64,000 nt of DNA from Erythrocercus mccallii. Its lineage: Eukaryota; Chordata; Aves; Passeriformes; Dicruridae. Of the stretch, positions 22,954 through 35,400 are shown piece after piece (the first letter of the stretch is position 1; every line of letters starts with the position of its first letter). The notes under the pieces were generated by a model, which saw only the letters and a list, made by a program, of their open reading frames with translations, was not told the origin of the DNA and made no database searches. Where the stretch lies: assembly GCA_013397435.1 (NCBI GenBank), contig VZRG01000183.1:718742-782741 (forward strand), given 5' to 3'. The position numbers and the translations under genes were made by a program.

Positions 22954-25886
22954 AATATGTGCAAGGAATTCCAGCATTTTTTCATTACTTCCAAGTTAAG
23001 GATTCTTTTGTGGCTTTCTTTGGTATAGACATTTATGTGGCCTTCTAAGCCACACTCTTTGACTGTTTTGCTTCATAATAAACCTCCTCTCCATGAGCAA
23101 ACTGCCCACAAACATGCACACAAATACAAACCCTTACCTTCAATGATTTCTTCATGTCCTGAGTTCATAGATTATTTTAATTTGGGGGTTTTTTCCCCAT
23201 CAGCTACTGGTAAATGAATGTTATTAATGTCAGGTCAAATACCTTCCTCTCTCTTTCTAAATTGGATTGCCTATGACAACAGACTCATGGAAATTTCATC
23301 TGTTTAATTTCTTTTTCATGGTACAGTCCTTTATCACATTAGTACATGTATACATACAGGGAAGGAGTTAGAGGTTAATTAGATATTTTTGTTGTGACAG
23401 TTTAGTTGTCTGTATGTGGATTTTGGCATTTCCTAGTGAGTTGTATGAATTTCCTTCTTTTGTTCTCCGGGATGGACTTCTACGTTTTTCATGTGTGTCA
23501 ATTTGCTTTTTATGATCTCGGCAGGTAGGCAGCACCAGAGAAGGGAAATAAAGTGATCTGGGGATATTCTTTATACCACTTTGCAAAAATGGCTGCCTAG
23601 CATTAATTGCCAGCTCTGCAACCTACTACTTATATAAATGGCCTAATTTTAAAATAGTAATTATTATTGTTGAATATCTAGCATCTTCCACTAAGTGGAA
23701 TGATCCTAATTTCTCAGATCAAACAGAATTACATAAAAACTCCAAGGTAAATGCTAGAATGTATAACTGAATCTAAGCAGAAACCTCAGATACACGTATA
23801 AATTAGCATGACTATATTGAGTTCTTTTTGACTACTTTGACTTAATGTAAAATCCTATTTAGTGAATAGATTTAAATACTTACACCTCCAACAGTGGTGT
23901 ATTAATGTAAACCATTTCTAAATAAGAGCCAATCCCAAGAAAATTATAAGATGATATTACTTCAACCTTTGTCTGTATCCTTTTGCAATGAAAATGTAAT
24001 TGCATTTTGCATATTAAGATTTGTTATGCAAAGTTGAATGTTTTCCATTTATAAGAAATGGCAAGACTATTTCAATTTGACTAATTTTTTATTTATTAGG
24101 ACTGTCTTTAATAGGTAACTTTTCAGTTATATCCACAGATCTGCTTCAGGTTTGAAAAATGCTCCTGATCAAGAACACATCTTGATCAATGCAGCACAGC
24201 AAAAGAGATAGACACAATATGAGTTTACAAGTGATGACAAAAAATAAACTGTAGGATGTTTTCCCTGTATACCTCTTTGATGAAACGTTTGTTGAATTAT
24301 ATTTATTTAGCCTGTTGGATTTGTTTATACTTTGTGCTTTGTTTGGGTTTGTTTTTTTGGTTTTTTTTTTTTAGAAACTGTCTAAAATTTCCACAGGAAA
24401 AAGAAGAACAGGGATTTTAATAAATTTTATTGTTCATGTGTAATCTTACAGGCGAAGTCCTCTAAGGTATTTAATAAAGTAGGCCAGAGAACTCTCCTTT
24501 GTGGATAAAACTGTGTTGCAAGTTCCAAGATGTTGGTGAGATAGATCTATTACATTATTAGCTCTGGGGTAAGGTTTCCCAATGCTGCTAAAATATGCTC
24601 AATTTAAATTCTATATTATATCACCCTGTCTGAATAATTTTATATCTATATTTTACTTTTAAATGCTTAGCTGACTCATGTATTTTAAAGAAGTATAAAC
24701 ATATTTTTAAAAGACAGAATATACATCTTTATGTTATCTTTGTTGTTTATTACATTTAACTAGAATAAAAGGATTGAGGCCAAGGTTAAAACCAGAGGTT
24801 GCACTATATTTACATTTTGTTCAATACCAACACTTAAGAATAGCAGCCAAGCATTTAAAAATAGGCTGAAGGGGATGAAGAGATTTAGAGGGGAATGCCT
24901 GGCTGTCTCAGAAACTACCAGGTGAGTCATGGTTCTGCCACTGCAATGAGCTCTAGGCAGGGAAATCGTTACAATTTAGCTCAGGGAAGGGAGACAGCAA
25001 AATACAGAGGCAGAGGAAGGCTGTATTTCGATTGTGTTAAGAAATTCTCTCCACTCTGAGCTGCATCTACAGAGCCCCCCAGGACCTCTGCAGATCAATA
25101 CAGGACGCTGGCACAAGCCTGCAGATTTCCCTGGCAGCGCTAGGACTGTCAAGGTCAGAACTGGCCAGTAGCTCAGACACTGCCTCCAAATCATTCATTT
25201 GCACCTCTCCTGTCCCGGAGGGTAGGGACAAGGCAAACTCTTCTGTATGGCCATGTTCCAATACTCTTGCAGACCACTGAACATAGCAGTACTCAGGGAA
25301 AACACACAGTAAGCAATTTATGTCACTTGTCCCCAGAAGGGCAACAGGGGACAACATACTGTAGTTGTGCCAAACAGCTCTGAAATGAAAGCAATCTCAT
25401 AAATTCATAGGGTTGGATTTAGGAAATAAGTGAAATATTTTTCTTTGCTTTTCAATACAGATGGATTTGGTGCTCATGGAAGTAGCATTGGTTTTGACAG
25501 TGGAAGCTTTTTTCCTTCAATATTTTCAATGTGAGTTATTCCCAAAGAGACTATTTTCTTCAGGTAAAACTCCGATCTCTGTATAGTAAACTGAGTAAAC
25601 TGGTATTTCTGGTAAGAAAAGGCTATATATAAATTTAACATCCCAGCTAAACTTGAGCTCAAGTAAGAATACTGCTTTCTTACCCAAGCTAATTCTCACT
25701 CTCAAAAAATACACTCAATCTCTTTTTCTGTACTAAATTATTTCAGATTACTGCCCAAAGATAGTTATGCTTTTGCTGAAAACAAACAAACAAGCAAGCA
25801 AACGGCTAACAGCTAAAATACATATTCAGATTGGTCCAGGTAAAATGGCATCTGCAAGAAAATACCAACCAAAACCAACCCCCCAA

Positions 25887-25922
25887 ACTCCCACCTAAAG
25901 TGGGAGTGCTCAGAAGAGCACT
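25887..25922. repeat. Two back-to-back perfect hairpins
   Basis: ACTCCCAC (25887-25894) pairs with GTGGGAGT (25900-25907) over a 5-base loop. AGTGCTC (25905-25911) pairs with GAGCACT (25916-25922) over the loop AGAA. The two stems of 8 and 7 bp share the bases AGT, so they are mutually exclusive at that edge. No terminator role applies in a vertebrate. Confidence 0.8.
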
Positions 25923-26678
25923 CAAAATTCAGCTGCCTAGAATCTGGGGTCTTGAACAATGATAAATGTGAGTTCCTTCAGACACTAACTTTCAAGTCTA
26001 AAATGACCCCTGCTTTCTAAGTCTATATCAAATGGAATAAAGGGCATCTTATACCTGAGTAGAAATTATATAAGTTCTCTCTTGCTTTATACTTCATGTT
26101 GTTATCACATTATAATTTTTCACTTCCTGCAGCTGCTAGTGGCTAATTCAAATTTTTTTCCATCTTTGTCTTTTTTTCCCCTTTGTTCCAAGGGACTCAT
26201 TCCCCACAGGTAATGCCAGTATTGAGTCGAAGTGTCATTCAAGCTCACAAAGTTACACATTTTCAGCTGGGAGGTGGGTGTGATTATCCAATTACCTTTT
26301 GACATTTCCATCATCTCCTTTGGCACCTAGGTACAATAAGTTGGGCATTTCAATATCTGTCCATCCTCGATTTAAACCTGTTTTGAAAATACAAAAGAAC
26401 CTTAAGTGATCTGTCCACAGCATTGAAATACCAACTTTAGTGGATACTTTGAAAACTCAAAGGCTTTATAAGATGAATAGCAAACTGGGGATGACAGCTC
26501 CTGTGGAGCCATTATTGAATTGCAGCAGTGACGACTGCATTGCTTTGGATTTAGATAAAAGACTCCATGCAAGACAAATGGTAGGAGGACATCAAACAGG
26601 GCTGTGTCCATACAGTAACAGAAGCAACCCAATTGAAGAAGCTGTTGATTTCCGTAAGGTAATTTACTAGTTCTTCAT

Positions 26679-26740
26679 AAGTAATCTATATTAAGTAATC
26701 TATATTAAGGAATTAATATAGAATTAATCTGTATTAATTC
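26679..26740. repeat. 14-bp tandem duplication followed by an 8-bp hairpin
   Basis: AAGTAATCTATATT occurs twice head to tail (26679-26692 and 26693-26706). Next comes GAATTAAT (26721-26728) pairing with ATTAATTC (26733-26740) over the loop CTGT. The structure is AT-rich and probably arose by replication slippage. Confidence 0.8.
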
Positions 26741-29465
26741 TAGTTGTCAAGTATAAGTTTTGCTGAAACTATTTGCCAGAAAGGAAATACCAATATCAGA
26801 CCTTGTTAATTATTTTTGCATCTGTGTTTTATTTAGCCATAATGTCACTGGGCTGAAAGGTTATAGATTGAGAGTTACAATCAGTACTGATCAGGTGAAG
26901 AGATTAGTCAGCAAATGAATAACAGAGATACCAGCAGGAAGCACTGTGCACTCAAAACAACAATGAATACAAAGGGTACGGATAAACACCATCACCTTCA
27001 TTTAGATGAAAGCTGATTCTAGAGCATTTCCACTATCTCATTAATAATACAACAACCTTTTGGAACCTATGTTACACAAGCATAATGTAGATTTTGAATA
27101 AGTGTCAAGATGTAACATGAAGTAGCTTTGTACAAAACCATAGAATTTGGGGTTTACTGTCAGCTATACAAGCTGTATCCTGGAAAAGATACAGATGTTT
27201 ATTTAACTTCTTGTAGAAAGTCTTGGCATGCGAGTCTTGCAATTCTCACTTACTGTACCTCACTGCTTTACAATATTCAGTGGATCTGGATCACTCAAAT
27301 CACCTTTATTCATAAGAAATTAAAGAGGGAGACACACCCTATAAGAACACACTGTGCAGTCCAACTGGGAATGGCCATTCAGCCCATAGGGCTGGACTAC
27401 AATTTTTCTGGGCAGATCTGACTGAAATGCATATAATGCTATCAATGGGTCTTTAATGCACGCTGGTTTACTTCACAGATACACTTTTATTTGTCTGTCA
27501 TAACAACTAACAGAGACAAAGAGCACAACCACAAATGAAGGTTAGCATGTAATGTACCATAGATTCTTAAAAGCGTATTTTTGCAAAATTTGGGCATTTT
27601 ATGGATGTGAAAGGATTTAATACATTTACACACGTAGAATGGCATAGAAGCATATAACATGCCTGGTAATTCAGATTTTTTTCTATCTGCCTTTCTTGTA
27701 TCTTATTTTGTTTCACTTTGCTACTTGCTATGCTTGCTTTATATTTTGGATCAGGTTTAGTTGTCATCTTCCTATTTTCCACTGTTCCTCAATATGTCTC
27801 ATCATATTTTTCTCTCTGCCTGTCTTTCTCTTCTCCATTTCTAATATCTTTTCTTTTCCAAGCCCTTCTTATTAAACCAAGAGTACATTAAATTGAAATT
27901 AAAACAAATAACCTTCAAACAATATGTTCCTCTTTTCCTGATCCTTCTACTTCTCCCTCCCACACAAACTGCAGACCATGGCCAGCTGTCATAAGAAATT
28001 TTACCTGGGTTGCCACCTTGCCAGGAGGCATAGTCCAAAATCCCTCCTCGACCTGATACAGCATTTTCTGGATGGAACTTTAATCTAAATGCCCAGGCAT
28101 GTAATTTCCTAAAACCATAACCAGATTCAAATGACATTAGAGCAAAAGGAGTCTTTAGCCTGTCATCCCCTCACAATGAGAAAAGGACTCCCAAATCCAA
28201 AGAGTTTTGGAAAAAAACCCTGAGCAGCAAATTTTTTTGCATAATCAAGAAATAGATCCCCTCCACCCACCTTCAAATTCCTAATTTAATGTGTGCATGT
28301 GTCTCTGAACTCCTTGCAATGATCTTGGTCCCAAAAGGAATTATCCGCATCTGCTCCTTTCCTTTCAGGATACTGTGAGCAATATAGCAGAGAATCTAAA
28401 AGCTAAGTTTGTTCTGAGCAGATTCATTGAAAAGAACAGGTTTCAATAAGCTAAACTTAAAAATAGCTTCAATAGTGTCTAATCTGTGATTCCTGCTTGG
28501 CACTGATAATTAGGACAAAAAAAAAAGGACAGAAACTAACATGATTGATCTCAGTGAAAACAGTTTTGTTTTGTTCTCTTGAAGCTACCCTAAGAATTCT
28601 GCTTTGCATGATTACTTGCAGTATTTTTCCATCTTCGTTTTTCCTTTCCAGAATTGGCTAGTTTGTCTGAGACCCAAATAACAACGGAATTCAATTGCCA
28701 GCTGAGGGATAAGCTTCAAATTAAGTTTTTCTCACTTACTCTTTTTCACCCATGTCCTGATTGGAGCAAAGCTGCCAGTCTCATTATAGAGTTGTTACTT
28801 TTAATTATCCTCTTCCTCTGTCTGATATAGGCAGCACTTTAGCCCTGGTTGGGAGGATGGAAAACTTGGCACCTCTGTGGCACTTCTCTTGGTGAGCCAG
28901 TTGGAGAACAAAGAACAAACCACCTCCTTCTCTGAAAACATAGGGTTGGTATATGTGGCTCCCCTGACTTCACCTGAATTTATGGCTGCTCAGCATCTCA
29001 AGAAAGCAAGCCACAACAGCTACCTTTATGTCTTGTTGCCAAAACCCAGAGACCTTCAGGCTGAAGCCATTTTCTCCCCTGTAGGAAATTATATGTGCAG
29101 AACATCATCCGTGGGGAGCCACATGGTTTTCCTTAACATCCATATGTACACTGCTCTCTGAATATGAGGAACTGTAAGAAGAAAAAAGTCAGGTACCTTC
29201 TGAATCTTTTTCAAATAATCATTTGCAAAGCAGAAATTTGTTTTATTTCCTGCTGCAGAGGAATCCATCTCTTTGCCTTCCCCCTTTTATTGCTCATTTT
29301 ACTGGCAACGTTCCTTTTCCTCCTAAAGTAAATTTCTGATGTGGATTTTTTACTTTGGATTCATCCTTCCTGCTGACTCTTACCTGACTGGGTTATTCCA
29401 ATCCAAAGAACTGAACAGAAACTCCCTGAAATTCCTCTGCAGTTTTCTCTCGGGGAAACAATATT

Positions 29466-29488
29466 AAAAAAAAAAAAAAAAAAAAAAA
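29466..29488 (+). repeat. Poly(A) tract, 23 bases
   Basis: A homopolymer run of 23 A. The sequence before it shows no recognisable mRNA-like or SINE-like body, so it cannot be assigned to a retrocopy. An A-rich stretch with AAATAA repeats follows at about 29540-29570. Confidence 0.9.
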
Positions 29489-32415
29489 GGCGAGAAAGAC
29501 AGAATCAAACCAACATCAATCCACCATCCCCAACTTCAAAAATAAAATAAATGCAAATAAAATAAGAAGAAACAAACTACCTCAAAACCAGTGTCAAATG
29601 CAGGTCTTGAAAGCATGTGTTGATTCCACAGTACAAAGTCACTTTAAATCTCCTTGTCCCTTGTTTCCACTCCCCAAGAGGAATCAAACCAAACAGAGAA
29701 CAGCTTACATTGCCAAGACCTCCGAGCTTGTTGTAAGAATAACTAGTTCTTGACATTTGAAATTACTCTGGTTCAAACATTTTTTGATCTTTCTTATTAG
29801 CCCAGTGTCTTGAGAAATAAAAGTATGATAATCAGAAAGTACATAATTGGGTTCAGGGTATTCTGTGGTCACCCTTTCTGGCTCTGGAGATAAAGGCATT
29901 TTGAAAGATTATGTGCGGATATCTGGAATTTATTCTGCACCTCTGTGAAATGACAGATCTTTTTTCTTAATTATACCAGCTATCAGTATAGCACCTGTAG
30001 TTAACCATTCAGTCCTGAGACTCTGTTCTGATATCTTTTATTCTTCCGCCAGGAACACAGCAGCAAAATGGCACGTGGATGCTCAGGCATTTATTGGCAC
30101 TTTCGCGGAGGCTGCCCCGCATCCCCATGGTGTCTGCTTTCCACCACCGCCTTCCCAGCACTCCCCAGCTCTGAGGGGCCGCCTACTGGAGGTGCATTGT
30201 GGACTGAAAGCTATTTACAAAGTGTTTGGAGAGAAATAGATGTGCCACAGCCACCCCTCACAACTTCTGATGTGCTGTTTTGGGGAGCAGCAGGTGGTGG
30301 CCAGAGCAGTCCTGTGCATCCCCAGAGTTGCCGGGTGCCCATCCATGCCGCACAGCCCGGCCGCTGCTCTTCCTTGAACCTGCACCCGGACCCCTCCCTG
30401 CTGCAGCAATGAATCACATGCAGAGGGTTTTCCACAAGCTGGGTTTATTGAGCTGTGTTACAGGAAAATACAGCTCAGACAGCCCCACTGCAGCCAAAAC
30501 AATCTGTCATTTTTAATTCTTCCTGTCACCTCATTAGGTATATAGCTAGAGTGACAGTAAAAAACCTAAACAACAAAATAACACTGACAGCAAAACCCAG
30601 AGTACAGTGTTTCCACAACTTGTGCTCAGAGTTTAACATAAATATCAAGGCAGCAAAAGATTCATTGACCAAACATATGTGACTTGGTGCTATATGTAAC
30701 AAAATGACATGCAGAATGGTCTCAAAAGGCATATAAAGCAATTAAAATGACTGTGCTTCAAAGCATTGTACTGTAATATAAAAGGTCATCCCTATAAACA
30801 TGAAAAATATGACTGTGGTTCTTTCCTACATACAGACACACTAATACCTAGCTAGAGGTTCCATTCTAAAGGGTAATCTTTAAAAATCTCTGAAAACATG
30901 CCATGTCCTGTATCATTCTCCCTCAGACCATGTCTTTTCATCAGTGGTTAATATTTTAAGTGAACATAATAGGAAACATTATTGAGGCCAAATATATGTC
31001 AGAAGAAAATACTGTACTAAGTACAAAATATTTACCCTGTGCATACACATGATAGTGAAGGAAACCCTGGCTAACCTTCTATTAAAATGAAAAGCCATTC
31101 TTTTTTTCCTCCTAGAGCTCGCTTGTTCTCACATTAATGCATTAAAGTTGTATTCCAATGGAGACTGCAGAGAGTACATTTTGAGGACTCTGATAATTTT
31201 TGCAGTAACACTCTGAGTTTGTCATAATAATGTTTATGCACAGATGTAAAGAATGTGCTGACAGATTAAAAAGGAGTCAGCTGGTGTTTTGCAGTGTTCA
31301 TTTTTATTTAAGGGGAGGAAAAAAAGAAAGAAAAAAGAAAGGTACTACACCTGGCTGTGAACAAACAGCTTTTACAGAAGTGGAAGTAGTTTGGTGTATG
31401 GCAACTCCCTAAACCCTTCCTGCATTAATTCAAAAATTCAAGTTATGGGCATATCAGAGAATCACAAGGTTTTATTTTTACTGCAATTAGAGAATTCACT
31501 TTAACTGGTTTTCCTATGAGTATTGAAAGGAATCTTAGCCCAGACAACAGTATTAAGTAAGAATGTGTTAAAAACAAAAGTTCATTTGTTGCAGACACAA
31601 TCCTCACAATGGAGACCCTTCTTCCTTATATATTTAGGCTATACAGACATTCTAACTATACTTGTAATGCTGTAATGCCCCCAAAGCTGTCTTGAAGAGT
31701 GGTGAAGGTACAAATGTAGCATACAGCAAAAGGTATCTGCTATTTCTTAATATGCAGTTATAGTATTTTGAGGCTAATTGATGTACTGAAACCTCATATT
31801 TTACAATTCTGTAGCATGGGAAAAGATGACAAGTAATGTCGTTTTCTCTCCAACTGATCAGAGAGACTGCTCTGATCAATACCTGCAGAAGTATGCAGCA
31901 GCTATCTCTGGAGGAAGCACACTGATTCGGGTAGAAAAAAGGAAAACACAAAGAGAAAAGGAGAAGCAGTAAGAAATATTCAGTTGGCAGAAATACTGAT
32001 TTGGAAAGCTGAATCATGCAGAAACTGTCAACTTCACAACAGACTCCACAGTTGCAATGGGTAACTTCAAGCCAGACTTCCTTTTTCTGAAGGATTTGCC
32101 TTTCAACCTAATTAGAGCGGGAGCTGAGTGATCAGATGTCCCTTGCTCCTTTTGAAAAATGACTGGGAAAACTCCATGTAATCAGGAGGTATTTAGGATT
32201 TTCATTGACTTTCAATTTTCTTGGTTCATCTGTTCCCTTTCAGAACATTTGATGCTAGTCTGTTCTAAACTGTATGTTGAATTTGCTTTAATCAGATGTC
32301 TTTGTAGCAGGCATTAGGTCATTTACTGTTTGATTTTTTTTTCTGTGAAAATACAGGTTTTCTTCATTTCAAAAGTGTCCTTTGAAGAAACCTGTCATAT
32401 TCCAGATAGAGGAAA

Positions 32416-32417
<2 letters not shown>
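29489..32417. other. Unique sequence, with a GC-richer patch at about 30065-30415
   Basis: No gene is supported. The patch at 30065-30415 is richer in GC than its surroundings and is open for 114 codons on the plus strand and about 74 on the minus. No domain, conserved motif or convincing splice pair was seen. Confidence 0.4.

Positions 32418-32460
<43 letters not shown>
32418..32460 (+). repeat. Poly(A) tract, 43 bases, followed by a purine tract
   Basis: A run of 43 A in the assembly, followed by about 45 bases rich in G and A (32461-32503). The open frames crossing it are Lys-rich or Phe-rich artefacts. No retrocopy body was identified upstream. Confidence 0.95.
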
Positions 32461-32462
<2 letters not shown>

Positions 32463-35400
32463 AGAGAGAAAGAGAAGAGGGTGAGGGACGGAAGTGGGGA
32501 GCAGTTCTGTAATTCTGTTCTTGCCCCTCAGTGGTGGTGGGGAATTGTGGAATTGTGCAGTTGTGAGTGTCACCCTTTTGTACCCGACACTGTCCCCCAC
32601 AAGCACCTTTCTCTGGTGATCTGGGCTCATGCACTGAAGCTGATTAGCATAAGCAGAGCTTAATACTTATGTAGACAACTACATACATTTAGTGCTAGCT
32701 CAAACAAGTGCTCTTTCTAGTTTTACACCTTCTGTCAGTGGAGCCTCCCTCAGCTTTGCTGCCCTGGAACTCTCAAGCCCCCTTCTTCCTGTTCCATACC
32801 TATTCCTGCATTTAGAGACCCAATCTTAATATCACCTTACTCTCATTCCCAAATTTTAGCTTCTCATCCAACCCCACCTTTCTGCAGCCACCTGCAACTC
32901 CAGCCTCTTGAACTGTTTCTATAAAACAAAAAATTCTGCTTCTCACAAGGATATTCAAAGTGAAAATGAAAAACCACTTAACTAAGGCTCTGTTGCGAGG
33001 AGCACAGTCTCACACAAGTCAGTGGGGTATAGTTTGGCTCAGGTAGGCTGAATTTCTATTCAGAATGGCAAGCCTGTCTCCAATGCCTGCAGAAAGATCT
33101 CAGGATAAATATGGTCCTTAGTTCCTACCCTAGCAAGCATCAATGAGGTAACTACAGTCAAGTCTCTGTTTATTTACCTTTAAATTTTATCTTAAAAGAG
33201 TATGTTAAACGAGAAAAGTTTGCTGCTATACTTGGCAGTGAGAACTTCTATGGAAAGTCTCTGTCAAAGAAAAACATAGTCCCCCCTAAAAGATGCATGT
33301 CTGTTTTTTAGGGGGAGGTCTCCCTTATATTTAAAATTCAAAAATAGTAGTAGCTGCTGAACACCATCAAAAAACAAGCCATAAACCATCTTGAAAATCT
33401 ATTTTAATTGTTCTAATACACATTTCTAAGATTAATATCTCCTTACTTGGATTATGAAGCAGTAGGAGCTGTGGTACTGTTTGGGACATGGAAAGAATAA
33501 ATTGTGTAATGCCAACAGAAAAGGTGCTGAGGTAGTTGGTAATTGACAGACTTAATGAAGTATGTTAAACAGGTACAATATAGATGAACTTGTCCCCTGC
33601 AGGGTGATTGGCCATTGGGGAAATAATGTGACAGCTGTCTTTGTGTTAAAATAATGTGGTACTCCTTCTTTGCCAGATCCTATCTGCAATGAGATATGAA
33701 AGAGGTCTTGCAAGGATACCCAGGTCCTCCTGTAGCACAAGCTTGAATCTGGCAAATAAAGAACAAGATAAAGAGGGGGTAAAGATTGTAATGGCCGTCT
33801 ATAAAGCCATTAGGCTATTTCCTACAACCCACACATGAATTATCCACTATTGAAAAGTAATAATTTGACACTGTTTTCTATAATCCTCTCTCATACACAA
33901 CAATGCACTGGTGCTGTCTGGGGATGAATGGGAACTGAATTTGGCCTGCCAATTTTCCTGGAAGTTGATTATTTTTAGATATTGTTTTAATAATTAGCTA
34001 ACTAGCTCACAAAGAGTACAATGGATTTAGACTGCAAAAGATGGGTTTGAGAGTAATATAGATTTTGTATTATTATCTCCTCCTATTGTATGTGAATATT
34101 ATCATTGAAACAGCAGGGAAAATATCAAATGGAAGTAGAGCTCAGCCTCTCAATTACACTAAGCTGTGAGGTCAGCATTGCTTCCAAAAGAGGCGTGTAA
34201 AGCATAGAGTAATGAAAAATCATTCATAGCATCAGTTTGGTGTCTAAATAATCTATTGTGCTATTCCAGCATTGTTCTTACTAAAACCATCTCAGATGAT
34301 GAGCTGGCCTTCCTTGGCCATCAGATATCAAAATATCTAAAGCTTTCTTGATTCCCTCAGGTGCTGACAGCATGCTCTGTCATGGACACATGAAAATTAT
34401 ACAGTATTTTTTTCTTGAAGTTGTAGCTATTAACATTTTCATAATTGATATTTATCTGCTTATAGTGGAAGTGAGGTAGGTGTTATTGGACTTTTGAGCT
34501 TTTCAATGTGATTTTATTCTCGTCAACATATTCTAAATCCAGGAGTCCTACGGGTTCCTAAAGAGAGGGGTGTTTGGAGGGAGACGTGATTCTGAGCAAA
34601 CCTTTGACTGAGAACATAACCTAAGAAAATATTTCTAAGCATGACATGGCAAACTATTTTCTAATTTTCAAAATACAGTAAAGAAAGATTAAATACAAAC
34701 ACTTATTCATTGTAGCACTTAAGTTTACAATAATCATAATCTCCTTCCCTGATTTTTCTTGTGGCTCTAGATGTGTATAGCCATTTGTTAGTATGTTATC
34801 CAGAACAACAACCTGGACATGAGAAAATTTTCAACAGAGCTTCTTGATATGGGAATTTGAAAAGCACTTCCTTGAAAATTTATCACAGACCACAGTGTAA
34901 AATATTTTTGTGCCCAAAGAATCTCAGGTGATGCCATTAAGACTGCATAAAATACCATGAAATACCAGGAGAGCAAACCAACTAGCAATTATCTAATGCA
35001 TTTTTCTGGTACCCAGATCTGTCTTTTGGGAGTGTTTATTCAATAAATAATCACTATACATAAACAAAGTATGGGCTATAACTCTCAAGAAACTTAGAAT
35101 TGTCTTCAAGGTGTTTTGCTTTGTTTGACAAAATACTCTTTGGGGATGTACTAATGGATAAAGCTAAAGACCCAAAGAAAGGGAATTTGATCCATTTGAA
35201 AGAGAATAGAAAGCTGAAGCAAAAATATGCTGGTGCTCACTCAAAAAGTGCTGACTTCCTGCTGTAGGTTACCTCACCAGCCCACCTTGTACCACAAAAC
35301 AGGGTAATTAAAAAGTGCTGATTCTCTGTGCTAGCAAGACTTCTTTCTTTTCAACCCTTGTTTAGAACTAACCAACAAGACCGAATACATTATATGTGGG

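Larger units (their letters stand above)
22954..29465. other. Long unique AT-rich stretch
   Basis: No gene is supported. A frame at 26440-26670 (plus) ending at a donor-like site near 26658, and a 98-codon minus-strand frame at 27841-28137, were inspected and have no recognisable homology. Local structures near 25887, 26679 and 26721 are listed separately. A poly(T) tract lies near 24361-24373. Confidence 0.45.

Noticed and set aside
25395..25430. CR1 3'-end fragment on the minus strand ('attcatagggttggattta')
   Set aside because: The match is limited to about 25 bp and the following sequence does not continue the CR1 order.
27841..28137. 98-codon minus-strand frame with a protein-like composition
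   Set aside because: No domain, family resemblance or convincing splice context was recognised, and frames this long occur by chance in 64 kb.
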